DNA of 64,000 nt. It comes from an uncultured Clostridia bacterium (GTDB lineage: Bacteria; Bacillota; Clostridia; Oscillospirales; Ruminococcaceae). The DNA lies in contig CAMMMX010000006.1 of NCBI GenBank assembly GCA_946498095.1, positions 1 through 64,000 of the forward strand, read 5' to 3'. Shown here piece after piece: positions 27,476 to 36,736 of the stretch. Position 1 is the first letter of the stretch. Each line of letters begins with the position of its first letter. A program made the translations under genes and the position numbers. Below the pieces are notes generated by a model that made no database searches, was not told the DNA's origin, and saw nothing but the letters and a program-made list of their open reading frames with translations.

Positions 27476-27925
27476 TTACAAGTATCGCTTCACTTTATCG
27501 ACGAACAGCACGCCGTCCAGATGATCGAGTTCGTGACACAAGCATTTCGCCAAATCCCCTTCGCCGGTGACCGTAACCGTCTCACCGTTTTCGTTCTGCG
27601 CCTCGACAACGACCTTACGCGGCCGCATCAGCTCCCCCCAGACACCGGGAAAGCTCAGACATCCCTCGACTACCTGTTGTGCCCCGCTCGTTTTCACGAT
27701 ACGGGGGTTGATCAGCTTGAGCAGCCCTTTCCCCATGTCCACGACAACACAGCGGCGGAGCACGCCGACCTGGTTCGCAGCCAGCCCTCCTCCATTGCCG
27801 GTATGGTACATCGTCTCAGCCATATCCGCCAACAACCGGCGGATCTTGTCGTCTATTTCATCGACTGGCCGGCACTTCATCCGCAGCGCCGGATCGCCGT
27901 TTAAGAGTATCTGTCTCAGTGCCAC
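27476..27925 (-). CDS. def: Peptide deformylase
   Basis: 149 residues. It removes the formyl group from nascent proteins. The three motifs are GGGLAANQVG, EGCLSFPG and the metal-binding CHELDHLDG; the Cys and two His bind Fe2+. The usual neighbour fmt is absent. RBS is present upstream (GAAAGGGG). Confidence 0.94.
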   Translation of the reverse strand: MALRQILLNGDPALRMKCRPVDEIDDKIRRLLADMAETMYHTGNGGGLAANQVGVLRRCVVVDMGKGLLKLINPRIVKTSGAQQVVEGCLSFPGVWGELMRPRKVVVEAQNENGETVTVTGEGDLAKCLCHELDHLDGVLFVDKVKRYL

Positions 27926-28133
27926 CGCACACCAATCCCCTTTCCTGCAAAGTTATCGTCGCGGACAGCTTGTGTCCCCGGCGTACCCGTATCATACCTC
28001 ATTATATGCACCGTTCCCTACGGTGTCAAGCCGCTCCTGCCCCAATCCGGCAGACTATGTGCAGAAGCAGTATTCCAGCAAGGTCTGCGAATCTCTATAG
28101 CCAAGCACAAAAAGAAAATTCATCTTTATTAAC

Positions 28134-28165
28134 AAAGCCCTTTCCTGTGTGACAGGAAGGGGCTT
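28134..28165 (-). terminator. Terminator of the hrcA-dnaJ operon
   Basis: Minus strand AAGCCCCTTCCTG pairs with CAGGAAAGGGCTT. Downstream is A/T-rich with a later TTTTCTTTTTG. Located 16 bases after dnaJ. Confidence 0.65.
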
Positions 28166-28180
28166 CGAAAGATAAACACC

Positions 28181-29335
28181 TTAGCCAAACATGTCCTTAA
28201 TTTTGTCAAAAAAGCCCTTGCGCTTCTGGTAATTTCGATCGGAAAGGGACTTCTCGAAAGCATGGAGCTGATCCTTCTGCTTGCGATCCAGGTTCGTCGG
28301 TACCTCTATGATCAGCTTGACGTACTGGTCGCCGCGTCCCGACTGCTGCAGACGCTGTACGCCCTTGCCGCGCAGCCGCATATTGGTGCCTGGCTGTGTA
28401 CCTTCCTTGACCTCCAGCCGCACCTTACCGTCGATCGTCGGGACCTCGATCGAGTCACCGAGGACGGCCTGCGCATAGGTAATCGGTACCTCGCACCAGA
28501 TATCGTAACCCTGTCGGTCAAAAATCGGATCCGGGCGGACACTGACGGTCACGTTCAGGTTCCCTGCCGGCCCACCGTTTATCCCGCTGTCCCCCTGACC
28601 GCGCAACAGGAGGGTCTGGCCGTCGTCAATGCCAGCTGGAATGTTGATTTCCACACGTGATGTCTTGCGGGTTCGCCCGCTGCCGCTACAGGTCTTGCAA
28701 GGCGTATCAATAATTTTGCCGCGTCCGCCGCAGCGTGAGCAGGTCCGAGTCGACGAAATGGCGCCGAACGGCGTCCTCTGCTGTACGCGTACCTGCCCGG
28801 TTCCACCGCAGTCAGGACAAGTTTTTGGGGATGTCCCTGGTTCGCAACCGTTTCCATGGCAATGCCCACAGGTTTCCTGCCTTGTCACCGTCACGGTCTG
28901 CTTACATCCCTTGCAGGCATCCATAAAGCTAATCGTCACGTTAGCACTGAGATCGCCGCCCTGACGGGGCGCGTTGGGATTCGCACGACGCGATCCCATC
29001 CCACCGCCGAAAAAGCCCTCGAAAATATCCCCGATATCACCGAAATCGAAGCCGCCGAAACCGCCAAAGCCACCCGCCCCGCCGGGGTCTCCCGCACCAT
29101 AGTTGGGATCCACTCCGGCATGGCCGAACTGATCATAACGGGCGCGCTTATCCGCGTCGGATAGCACCTCATAGGCTTCATTGACCTCTTTAAACTTCAT
29201 CTCGGCTTCCTTATCACCGGGATTGAGGTCAGGGTGATACTTTTTCGCCAGCTTGCGGTATGCCTTTTTCAGCTCGTCCTCGCTGCATCCCTTCTGCACG
29301 CCGAGCACTTCATAATAATCTCTTTTTTCTGCCAT
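28181..29335 (-). CDS. dnaJ: Chaperone DnaJ
   Basis: 384 residues from [12 protein letters not shown]. The J domain holds the HPD motif ([15 protein letters not shown]). A Gly/Phe region, four CxxCxGxG zinc-binding repeats ([36 protein letters not shown]) and the C-terminal substrate domains follow. It delivers substrates to DnaK and stimulates its ATPase. Last gene of the heat-shock operon; the 222-base gap from dnaK is long and holds a small hairpin. Confidence 0.96.
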   Translation of the reverse strand: MAEKRDYYEVLGVQKGCSEDELKKAYRKLAKKYHPDLNPGDKEAEMKFKEVNEAYEVLSDADKRARYDQFGHAGVDPNYGAGDPGGAGGFGGFGGFDFGDIGDIFEGFFGGGMGSRRANPNAPRQGGDLSANVTISFMDACKGCKQTVTVTRQETCGHCHGNGCEPGTSPKTCPDCGGTGQVRVQQRTPFGAISSTRTCSRCGGRGKIIDTPCKTCSGSGRTRKTSRVEINIPAGIDDGQTLLLRGQGDSGINGGPAGNLNVTVSVRPDPIFDRQGYDIWCEVPITYAQAVLGDSIEVPTIDGKVRLEVKEGTQPGTNMRLRGKGVQRLQQSGRGDQYVKLIIEVPTNLDRKQKDQLHAFEKSLSDRNYQKRKGFFDKIKDMFG

Positions 29336-29557
29336 AAGCCTCAAGCCTCTCTGTGCCCCTGAACCCCGGCCCGGCGGCCGCAGTCACAGGTGAATGTATT
29401 CGACGTCCTCCTGTTCCAAACAGGAGGAAGCATCTCATCAAATACTGCGCACCTCAAAACAGCCTGCTTCCCCTTTGGATCCAGCGATTCACTGCCGGAC
29501 GCAGGCACAGGGGGCCTCCCGGTCCCCTGTGGATACGCTCTTTGTTCCAAACTATGT

Positions 29558-31408
29558 TTACTTGCTTTCGCCGCCGTCCACATCTTTGAAGTCAGCATCA
29601 ACGACGTTGTCGTCCTTCGGCGCTTCGCTGCCAGGCTGCCCGCCTTGGGCTGCCTGCTGCGCCTGCTGAGCAGCAGCCGCTTGCTGGTAAATTTTTTCAC
29701 TTACCGCAAAAACTGCCTTTTGCAGCTCCTCCTCCTTGGACTTGATGGCGTCCATATCGGTACCTTTAAGCGCTTCCTTCAGTGCGTCAGCCTTGGACTT
29801 AATATCCTTTTTCTCGTCTTCCGACAGCTTGTCGCCCATGTCGTTGACAAGCTTCTCCGCCTGGTAAGCGGCGTTATCCGCATTGTTCCTGGTATCCATT
29901 TCCTCACGGCGCTTCTTGTCCTCCGCAGCGAACGCCTCGGACTCCTTCACCGCTTTATCAATATCCTCTTTGCTCATATTGGTCGAGGACGTTATCGTGA
30001 TATTCTGCTCCTTGCCGGTACCCAGATCCTTTGCCGAAACATGGACAATACCATTTGCGTCAATATCGAAGGTAACCTCAATCTGCGGCACTCCACGAGG
30101 CGCCGGTGCGATACCGTCGAGACGGAACATCCCTAGAGACTTATTGTCCTTCGCAAACTCACGCTCACCCTGCAACACATGGATTTCCACAGAAGTCTGA
30201 TTGTCAGCGGCGGTGGAGAACACCTGCGACTTCTTGGTCGGGATCGTAGTATTCCGCTCGATAATCTTGGTGCAGACACCGCCAAGGGTCTCCAGTCCAA
30301 GCGATAGCGGGGTCACGTCCAGCAGCAGCAGACCTTTGACCTCACCACCAAGTACGCCGCCCTGTATTGCTGCACCGATGGCAACGCATTCGTCCGGGTT
30401 GATTCCCTTGAAGGGCTCCTTGCCCAAAACCTTCTTCACAGCTTCCTGCACGGCCGGAATTCGGCTGGAACCGCCCACCATCAGCACTTTGTCCAGCTGC
30501 GAAGCGCTCAGACCGGAATCGGACAGCGCTTGACGGACAGGCCCCATCGTCGCTTCGACAAGGTCGGCAGTCAGTTCATTGAATTTCGCACGAGTCAGCG
30601 TCAGATCCAGATGTTTCGGTCCTGTCGCATCGGCGGTAATGAAAGGTAAGTTGATGGAGGAGGAGGTCATGCCGGACAACTCGATCTTCGCTTTCTCCGC
30701 AGCCTCTTTCAGCCGCTGCATCGCCATCTTGTCGCCGGACAGATCTACACCGTTGTCACGCTTGAACTCGTCGACCATCCATTTGATGATGCGGTCGTCA
30801 AAATCGTCGCCGCCGAGCTTATTGTTGCCCGCCGTCGCCAAAACTTCCTGCACGCCGTCTCCCATTTCGATAATGGAAACATCGAACGTACCGCCGCCAA
30901 GATCGTATACCATGACCTTCTGATCGTTTTCCTTATCCACGCCGTACGCCAGTGCAGCCGCTGTCGGCTCGTTAATGATACGCTTAACGTCCAACCCCGC
31001 AATACGTCCGGCGTCTTTGGTGGCCTGACGCTGTGCATCAGTAAAATAGGCCGGAACCGTGATAACCGCCTCGCTGACCGGCTCACCAAGGTATGCCTCG
31101 GCCTCCTGTTTCAGCTTCTGCAGGATCATCGCGGAAATCTCCTGGGGCGTATAGCTTTTGCCGTCAATGGTCACCTTATAGTCGCTGCCCATATGACGCT
31201 TAATAGAGCTAACCGTCTTGTCGGGGTTGGTGATCGCCTGCCGCTTTGCAACGGTTCCGACCATCCGCTCGCCAGTCTTAGAAAATGCAACAACAGACGG
31301 TGTGGTACGCGCACCTTCCGCGTTGGCGATAACAACAGGCTCTCCGCCTTCCATCACAGCTACACACGAGTTCGTCGTACCAAGGTCAATACCAATTATT
31401 TTACTCAT
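29558..31408 (-). CDS. dnaK: Chaperone DnaK (Hsp70)
   Basis: 616 residues. The ATPase domain shows [27 protein letters not shown] and [11 protein letters not shown]; the linker and substrate domain include [15 protein letters not shown] helical lid and a Gln/Ala-rich tail ([17 protein letters not shown]) follow. Start behind AGGAGG. Works with GrpE and DnaJ; under HrcA control through CIRCE. Confidence 0.97.
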   Translation of the reverse strand: MSKIIGIDLGTTNSCVAVMEGGEPVVIANAEGARTTPSVVAFSKTGERMVGTVAKRQAITNPDKTVSSIKRHMGSDYKVTIDGKSYTPQEISAMILQKLKQEAEAYLGEPVSEAVITVPAYFTDAQRQATKDAGRIAGLDVKRIINEPTAAALAYGVDKENDQKVMVYDLGGGTFDVSIIEMGDGVQEVLATAGNNKLGGDDFDDRIIKWMVDEFKRDNGVDLSGDKMAMQRLKEAAEKAKIELSGMTSSSINLPFITADATGPKHLDLTLTRAKFNELTADLVEATMGPVRQALSDSGLSASQLDKVLMVGGSSRIPAVQEAVKKVLGKEPFKGINPDECVAIGAAIQGGVLGGEVKGLLLLDVTPLSLGLETLGGVCTKIIERNTTIPTKKSQVFSTAADNQTSVEIHVLQGEREFAKDNKSLGMFRLDGIAPAPRGVPQIEVTFDIDANGIVHVSAKDLGTGKEQNITITSSTNMSKEDIDKAVKESEAFAAEDKKRREEMDTRNNADNAAYQAEKLVNDMGDKLSEDEKKDIKSKADALKEALKGTDMDAIKSKEEELQKAVFAVSEKIYQQAAAAQQAQQAAQGGQPGSEAPKDDNVVDADFKDVDGGESK

Positions 31409-31465
31409 AGTAATTCCTCCTAAAATTCAACTTTCAGTTTATGTCATATGGCGGCTAATGGTCCG

Positions 31466-32071
31466 CTACGGATTCGCTACTGCGACCATAACCGGGCGGA
31501 TCACCCTTCCGCTCATCTGATACCCCTTCTGGAAAATCTGACAGACCACGTTGTCCCCAAACGCCTCATCCTGTACCTGGCTGACTGCGTTATGCACATT
31601 GGGATCAAACTCCTTCTCAAGCGCCTCTATTTCGGTAACCCCTAGCTTTTGAAAGCTTTCCCATAGCTGGTTATACACCATTTCAACGCCCTTGGTGAAG
31701 TCGTTCGACTCCTGTTTCGCAGCAAGCGCCCGCTCAAGGTTGTCAAGTGTCGGCAGCAACGCCGTCACCACCTGCAGTTTTACCATCTCGGAAATGTCCT
31801 CTTTTTCCTTCAACGTACGTCGGCGATAGTTGTCAAATTCCGCAGCCTTGCGCAGGAGCTGATCCTCCAGTTCTTCCACCTTTGCCTGCAACGTGGCAAG
31901 TTTGTCCTCGCCTGCCTCTTTTTCGGGACAGGATTGTTTCTCTTCCTGTTCGCTAGGATTACAGTCCTTGCTTTCATCCGGCGGCACTGTTTGCTTTTCC
32001 TCTTTTTTCTCCGGCTCCCGCTTCTCATCCTTCGCGGCCTTCTCGGCCGTTTCCTTTTTGTTGTTCTTCAT
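31466..32071 (-). CDS. grpE: Nucleotide exchange factor GrpE
   Basis: 201 residues. The charged N-terminal tail (KEEKQTVPPDES) is followed by a long coiled coil and the beta-sheet DnaK-binding end (GYQMSGRVIRPVMVAVA). It releases ADP from DnaK. The start at 32071 has AAAGGAG ten bases upstream and lies inside the end of hrcA (47-base overlap), which suggests coupling. Confidence 0.94.
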   Translation of the reverse strand: MKNNKKETAEKAAKDEKREPEKKEEKQTVPPDESKDCNPSEQEEKQSCPEKEAGEDKLATLQAKVEELEDQLLRKAAEFDNYRRRTLKEKEDISEMVKLQVVTALLPTLDNLERALAAKQESNDFTKGVEMVYNQLWESFQKLGVTEIEALEKEFDPNVHNAVSQVQDEAFGDNVVCQIFQKGYQMSGRVIRPVMVAVANP

Positions 32072-33122
32072 GCGAGGAAAGCTCCTTTCCCTCCGTCTCG
32101 GTCAGATTGTCCGATAACAGAGCTGTCATTTTATTGGTAAAGTAATCTAAGTAAGGGATAATCTTTGCATAGTCCAGACGCATCGGCCCGATAATACCGA
32201 CTGTACCTGCGTTTTCCTTTCCTTTCCGGTAATTCTTGGTCACCAGGCTGGAGTTGGTAATGACGAAATCGCTGCTCTCCCGTCCAAAGATGACGTGAAC
32301 CCCGCTGAAGCTTTCGTCCAATAGCCCCGCAAGCATACTGTGGTCAGAAAGGAAGCGGGCGATTTCCCCGGGATCAAAATCCCGATAAGCCAGCAGGTTA
32401 CTCTCCCCGGTAAGCCGTACCTTTCTCCGCGACAGCTCACCTGACAGTTGGTAGACCTTGTACAAAAGCGGCGACAACGACAGCATGTAGCCGCCCAATG
32501 CCGTAGCCAGAGACTGCACCATCGCCGGAGACAACTGTTCCGGGCTCACGCCCGACAATTTGTCGTTGACGAATCGACTGAAAAACTCCAGTTGCTCGTC
32601 CGTGATATCGAATTCCATCCGGCAGACGGTATTCGTCACATCGCCGTCAGAGGTAATAATCAGAAGCGCATAGAGTCTGCGGCCGGCCGGAATTACCTCA
32701 ACTCGGCTAATGACCGAAAAGCGTGGCGACTGCCTGCTGGCAACTGTCGCATAGCCTGTCAGCTGCGCCAACGCAGTAGCGGCACCTTCGACAATCATGC
32801 TGTCGGACATTCCCTGCGCGTCGAACAACTCGTCAATCTGCTGTTTCTCCCGCGCCGTCAGCTCCTGCGGCGACATCAGCCTCTCGATATAGAGACGGTA
32901 ACCTGCAAAAGTTGGGATACGCCCGGCGGAGGTATGAGGCTGCTCCAAAAGCCCGCACTGTTCCAGGACGACCATGTCGTTTCGAATCGTCGCAGAGGAT
33001 ACCGCGCCGCCCAACGCCGCGGCAACGGACTTGGACCCCACCGGCTCCCCGCATCGAATATATTCGTCAACGATCGTTTCCAGTATTTTTAGCTTTCTTG
33101 CATCCAGCGGTTTATCTGACAT
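32025..33122 (-). CDS. hrcA: Heat-inducible repressor HrcA
   Basis: 365 residues from MSDKPLDARKLKILETIVDE (start chosen for AAAGGAGG; the frame runs to 33218 without a site). It has an N-terminal winged helix (SSATIRNDMVVLE, PHTSAGRIPT) and a C-terminal GAF-like domain. It binds CIRCE and represses this operon until GroEL is titrated. The C terminus (SHEEQQKGNGREGREG) extends past the family domain and overlaps grpE. Confidence 0.95.
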   Translation of the reverse strand: MSDKPLDARKLKILETIVDEYIRCGEPVGSKSVAAALGGAVSSATIRNDMVVLEQCGLLEQPHTSAGRIPTFAGYRLYIERLMSPQELTAREKQQIDELFDAQGMSDSMIVEGAATALAQLTGYATVASRQSPRFSVISRVEVIPAGRRLYALLIITSDGDVTNTVCRMEFDITDEQLEFFSRFVNDKLSGVSPEQLSPAMVQSLATALGGYMLSLSPLLYKVYQLSGELSRRKVRLTGESNLLAYRDFDPGEIARFLSDHSMLAGLLDESFSGVHVIFGRESSDFVITNSSLVTKNYRKGKENAGTVGIIGPMRLDYAKIIPYLDYFTNKMTALLSDNLTETEGKELSSHEEQQKGNGREGREG

Positions 33123-33211
33123 CCCGTCCACCTCCTTTATCCTGCGTCCGCACACGCGGCCCGACGGGACGGATAATTCCGCGTCACTCTTTATGGTTTC
33201 ATTTAATTGTA

Positions 33212-33238
33212 TTAGCACTCTCCATCTCCGAGTGCTAA
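33212..33238. promoter_or_regulatory. CIRCE operator
   Basis: TTAGCACTC, 9 bases, GAGTGCTAA: a perfect inverted repeat, located just downstream of the -10 box of the hrcA promoter. Confidence 0.97.
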
Positions 33239-33242
33239 TATT

Positions 33243-33271
33243 ACTATATTACTTTACCGTCTCTTTGTCAA
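33243..33271 (-). promoter_or_regulatory. Sigma-A promoter of the hrcA operon
   Basis: Minus strand TTGACA, 17-bp spacer, TATAGT. The CIRCE repeat starts 4 bases after the -10 box. Confidence 0.9.
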
Positions 33272-33900
33272 GTGCCAATTGTAAATTTTCTATGAATAAG
33301 CCGATTGATTTCCACTAAAAAGATATCAGCCTGCTGCCCCTATCCTCCTTTTCTTGCCCATCTTCACGCCCTACATCCTTTTTTCTTTACAGCAACGCAT
33401 TTTTCTGCCAGAATCAACCGCGTTATGTTCTCGCTTTCTTTCCTTGTCACGCTCTATAAAGTAATAAGGAAGTCGATTGACATACTATGGCATCATATCC
33501 CGGAGTTTTTGAATAAGGAGATGATACAAGTGTCCTATTTGTCTTTGTATGAAAACAGATGATCACGAAAAGGAATGGAATGATATTTTCCAGCATTATT
33601 AAAATTTGCTTCTTCGCTGCCGCTTTATACCGCTATACAAAAACCCGAGGATATGTTACAATAGCTTCAAACAAGCTGCAGGTTGTCAAGCTGCGAACGG
33701 ACCAGCCTCTCTGAAAAAGGTGGTTCCACTCGCTATTGGGATGTTTTTTCCTCAGCTGTACAAACTTTTAACAGTATCTACAGGATCGCGCCGCTGGACG
33801 AGATCCCTACTATTTATATGGACACCACCGCTCTGTCTGCATCGAATGCGGACGGGAGCCAGCCGTCCGCTATCAAAGAAAGAGGTGTACCACTATTCCG
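33272..33900. other. Long intergenic region upstream of the LiaF-like gene
   Basis: About 630 bases. A possible plus-strand promoter is TATACA, 17-bp spacer, TACAAT (33634-33662). No gene is convincing. The frame of the next gene stays open back to about 33775 and contains CIECGREP, one Cys pair that could be half of a zinc ribbon, but it has no start codon with a ribosome site. Otherwise I see nothing recognisable. Confidence 0.4.
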
Positions 33901-34434
33901 ATGGAACATTGGAATTATCCGGATCAATTGCCCCAGCGGCCCCCCAAAAACAGTGCCCTGAAAGCACTTGCCTTTGTGCTTGTGATCGGCTGGATCGCCG
34001 CTATCGTCCTATCCGTCGGTTTCGCAACCGCGATTATCCTGCGCTCTGCGAACCCGGATACCGGTAATGAAGGAAGCGACTTTCTTTTTTCCGTGCAGCA
34101 GGTTACCCCTTCTCCAGAAGACTTCGAGCACCTGACGATCCGTAACCGCTTTGCGGCGACCTATCTTGATTTTTCAGCGCTTGAAGAAACTGCGGAAGTT
34201 GAAACCGCGTCTTTGTCTTGCGAGAACGCTTTCGGAAGCGTGTATATTTATGTCCCCCGAGGGGTACGGGTAGAGATCGAGCAGTCCGATTCCTTTTTTG
34301 GGACACTTACCAACAAAACGTCCGAAGTAACGGCAAATGACGCCTTACCCACACTTCGGTTAGACATCAAAAATACGTTTGGATTTGTTACCATTTCAAA
34401 CCGCAATACGAAGGGTGAATCCGTATTTCATTAA
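33901..34434 (+). CDS. Membrane-anchored protein with LiaF-like C-terminal domain
   Basis: 177 residues. One membrane helix (ALAFVLVIGWIAAIVLSVGF) at about 22-45, then an extracellular domain with two repeated signatures, NAFGSVYIYVPRGVRVEIE and NTFGFVTISNR. These resemble the beta-helical C-terminal domain of LiaF-like proteins (DUF2154), which inhibit envelope-stress kinases. No kinase gene is adjacent. The start at 33901 has AAAGAGGTG 13 bases upstream and could be further 5'. A methyltransferase gene follows after 12 bases. Confidence 0.6.
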   Translation: MEHWNYPDQLPQRPPKNSALKALAFVLVIGWIAAIVLSVGFATAIILRSANPDTGNEGSDFLFSVQQVTPSPEDFEHLTIRNRFAATYLDFSALEETAEVETASLSCENAFGSVYIYVPRGVRVEIEQSDSFFGTLTNKTSEVTANDALPTLRLDIKNTFGFVTISNRNTKGESVFH

Positions 34435-34446
34435 AGGAGAGCGTAT

Positions 34447-35232
34447 ATGCAAAGCAAACGCTGGGATGCAAAAAACTACCAGAAAAATTTTTCCTTCGTT
34501 CCTGGATATGGGGCAGAGCTTTTATCGCTGCTGCAGCCCTCTCCGGGACAGCGGATACTGGATCTGGGGTGCGGTAACGGCACGCTGACGGCGCAGATCC
34601 ACAAGGCAGGCGCGGAGGTCACCGGTTTAGACAGCTCGCCTGAGATGCTCGCTCTCGCGCGGGAGAACCTGCCCGCATCGGTTCCCCTGCTGTTGGCCGA
34701 CGCTCCGCATTTTACCGTGGATACGCCCTTTGACAGCGTTTTTTCCAACGCTGTCTTCCACTGGATCGTCGACCAGGAGGGGTTGGCTGAAAGCATTTGC
34801 CAGGCGCTGCGCCTGGGGGGAAAACTGGTGTGTGAGTTTGGCGGAGCGGGCTGCTGCGAAGCGTTGCATAGTGCCTTAGAAGCGCAATTTCACAAAAGGG
34901 GGTTTGTTTACCCTCGCCCCTTCTATTTTCCCACCATTGGACAGCACGCGCCGCTTTTAGAACGTCACAATCTGCGGGTGGAAACTGCCGCTCTTTTCCA
35001 GCGTCCAACACCCTTGCAGGGAAAAGATGCCGCCGCCGACTGGATGCGCATGTTCGCTACCCAGGCACTGGAACGTACACCGCCCCAGGAGAGGGAACTG
35101 ATCTTGCACGACGCGCAAGAATCCCTGCGGGATACGCTGTGGCACAACGGACAGTGGTATGCCGACTATGTCCGCATACGTATCACCGCAGTGCGGGTTT
35201 CGCCTGTGAACAGAAGGGAGCCGATGGAATGA
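34447..35232 (+). CDS. SAM-dependent class I methyltransferase
   Basis: 261 residues. SAM-binding motif I ILDLGCGNGTLTAQI, motif II TGLDSSPEMLALA, and NAVFHWIVDQEGL, as in trans-aconitate (Tam-like) methyltransferases. The substrate is not clear. RBS AAAGGAG. Its stop overlaps the start of the next gene (ATGA), so they are coupled. Confidence 0.88.
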   Translation: MQSKRWDAKNYQKNFSFVPGYGAELLSLLQPSPGQRILDLGCGNGTLTAQIHKAGAEVTGLDSSPEMLALARENLPASVPLLLADAPHFTVDTPFDSVFSNAVFHWIVDQEGLAESICQALRLGGKLVCEFGGAGCCEALHSALEAQFHKRGFVYPRPFYFPTIGQHAPLLERHNLRVETAALFQRPTPLQGKDAAADWMRMFATQALERTPPQERELILHDAQESLRDTLWHNGQWYADYVRIRITAVRVSPVNRREPME

Positions 35233-35654
35233 AAAGCATAAAACCGGGCCGCGGTCCGTCGGCAATGGGGTCAATCGGTGCGATTTGTGCCGCTGTTTTC
35301 GGCGTGCTATGGATCGCTGCCGCCGTTAGCATGGGCGCACCGCCATTTTTCTGTTTATTTGGCGTAGTTTTTGTCGTTATCGCCATCGCGCAGGCAGTCT
35401 ATCACTACAAGAATGCTACAGGGAAGAACCGCTTTTCCTCCTTCGACATTACCGAAGAAGGTGAAGAGCCCGATCCTCTGGAGTCAAAAATACGGCAGGA
35501 TCATCCCGAGCCACTGGATAAAACACAGGCATCCAACCAATCCAATATGCCAAAAGATGCCGTGATATCTTACTGCCCCTATTGCGGGGCCAAGGCCTCG
35601 GCTGACTATTCCTTCTGCATGCATTGCGGCAAAAAGCTTCCCTCGAAGGGCTGA
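35229..35654 (+). CDS. Zinc-ribbon membrane protein
   Basis: 141 residues from the ATGA overlap at 35229. Two membrane helices (residues about 13-60), an acidic linker (DITEEGEEPDPLES) and a C-terminal zinc ribbon CPYCG...CMHCG. Small proteins of this kind are common in Clostridia and their function is unknown to me. The longer frame to 35139 overlaps the methyltransferase without a ribosome site. Confidence 0.8.
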   Translation: MKSIKPGRGPSAMGSIGAICAAVFGVLWIAAAVSMGAPPFFCLFGVVFVVIAIAQAVYHYKNATGKNRFSSFDITEEGEEPDPLESKIRQDHPEPLDKTQASNQSNMPKDAVISYCPYCGAKASADYSFCMHCGKKLPSKG

Positions 35655-35687
35655 ATGCCGCCCCAGAGAGGGAAAGGAGTGAAAACG

Positions 35688-36080
35688 ATGGAGTACAGGG
35701 AAAATCTTTCGGTTTGCGCCAAGGACATCGCGGATTTGCGCGAGTCGGTCGGATGGAACCGGATGGAATGTTTATATAAACGCGCGGATATCGCCTCATA
35801 TTATCATATTGCTGTTTACGACCAGCAAAAACTGATCGGATATATCGACTGCGTCTCCAACAGTGTCACAGACGCATATATACAAGATTTGATGGTACAT
35901 CCGGATAATCAGGGAAAGGGCATCGGGACAGAACTGATGCATCGCATGAACGCCACACTGAAAAACCGACACATCTATAAGATATCGGTCATATTTGAGG
36001 AAACGCTCAAGCCGTTTTACAGCCGCTTTGGCTTTTCCAGTATGCTTTGCGGCCAGCTTCAAACCTTGGATTGTGAATGA
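35688..36080 (+). CDS. GNAT-family acetyltransferase
   Basis: 130 residues. The acetyl-CoA binding motif VHPDNQGKGIGTELM and the C-terminal FYSRFGF are typical of GNAT enzymes. The ATG at 35688 follows AAAGGAG. Substrate unknown. It is the last gene of the small plus-strand cluster and is followed by a hairpin terminator. Confidence 0.88.
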   Translation: MEYRENLSVCAKDIADLRESVGWNRMECLYKRADIASYYHIAVYDQQKLIGYIDCVSNSVTDAYIQDLMVHPDNQGKGIGTELMHRMNATLKNRHIYKISVIFEETLKPFYSRFGFSSMLCGQLQTLDCE

Positions 36081-36112
36081 ATCTGCCTCGAGTAGCCAAA
36101 AAGCAGCATGAC

Positions 36113-36148
36113 AAAAGCACCGGGAACCATCTGGTTCCCGGTGCTTTT
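36113..36148. terminator. Bidirectional terminator
   Basis: AAAAGCACCGGGAACC pairs with GGTTCCCGGTGCTTTT (16 bp), loop ATCT. Between the convergent GNAT and lipoprotein genes. Confidence 0.9.
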
Positions 36149-36160
36149 GTCATCCATTTC

Positions 36161-36703
36161 CTAAGTAAATTTCGCTTCCAGATTGAGACCCGGGACGCTT
36201 AGCTTGCCAATTGCACCCGTTTTGGCGTCGAGTACGATCTCATACGTGCCCTGCTCTATCTGCCCTGTAACGACAATCGACGAGCCCTTTTTCTCCACAG
36301 ATATCCCCTGTTGCCTGCTGGCTGCATCAATCGCGTTGACAATCGCTGACACCGCTGAGTTCGCCAGCACCGACTCATTGTCCAAAGAAACCTGCATGCC
36401 CAGATATCCCACCGTAATCTGCTCCCGGTCAAAGGAGAGCGTCATTCCCTTGAGTGCGGCCGGCTCTGAAAAGGTGACCTCACATACGCCGGGTTCCTTC
36501 TGCCCTAACGTCGCCCGTGCCGCGAAACCATCGTATTGGATATCCGCCACACAGCTGAAGCCTCCCTGCAGCTCCGCCACTGCATCAGACGGGTTTGCCG
36601 GCTCGCTGCCGCACCCTGTCAACATCGACACACACAGCACAACCGCGGCAAGCGCCCCGGACCTGCCGACTCGCCGCCTTCCTGTATTGTATTTCTTCGA
36701 CAT
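36161..36703 (-). CDS. Lipoprotein of unknown function
   Basis: 180 residues. Signal peptide with lipobox MLTGC at residue 31, followed by a beta-rich domain (GGFSCVADIQYDGFAARATL, GTYEIVLDAKTGAI). I do not recognise the family, although the extracellular DUF-type lipoproteins of Clostridia look similar. It follows the NAD(P)HX repair gene by 33 bases and may share its transcript. Confidence 0.75.
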   Translation of the reverse strand: MSKKYNTGRRRVGRSGALAAVVLCVSMLTGCGSEPANPSDAVAELQGGFSCVADIQYDGFAARATLGQKEPGVCEVTFSEPAALKGMTLSFDREQITVGYLGMQVSLDNESVLANSAVSAIVNAIDAASRQQGISVEKKGSSIVVTGQIEQGTYEIVLDAKTGAIGKLSVPGLNLEAKFT

Positions 36704-36736
36704 GCTACCGCCTCCGTATAGAGAAAGGTACAGCCG

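Noticed and set aside
33700-33760. T-box-like AAGGTGGTTCCACTCG before the LiaF-like gene
   Set aside because: The core differs from the AGGTGG-type consensus in the bases after GGT, the leader before it is only about 50 nt, and no terminator or synthetase follows.
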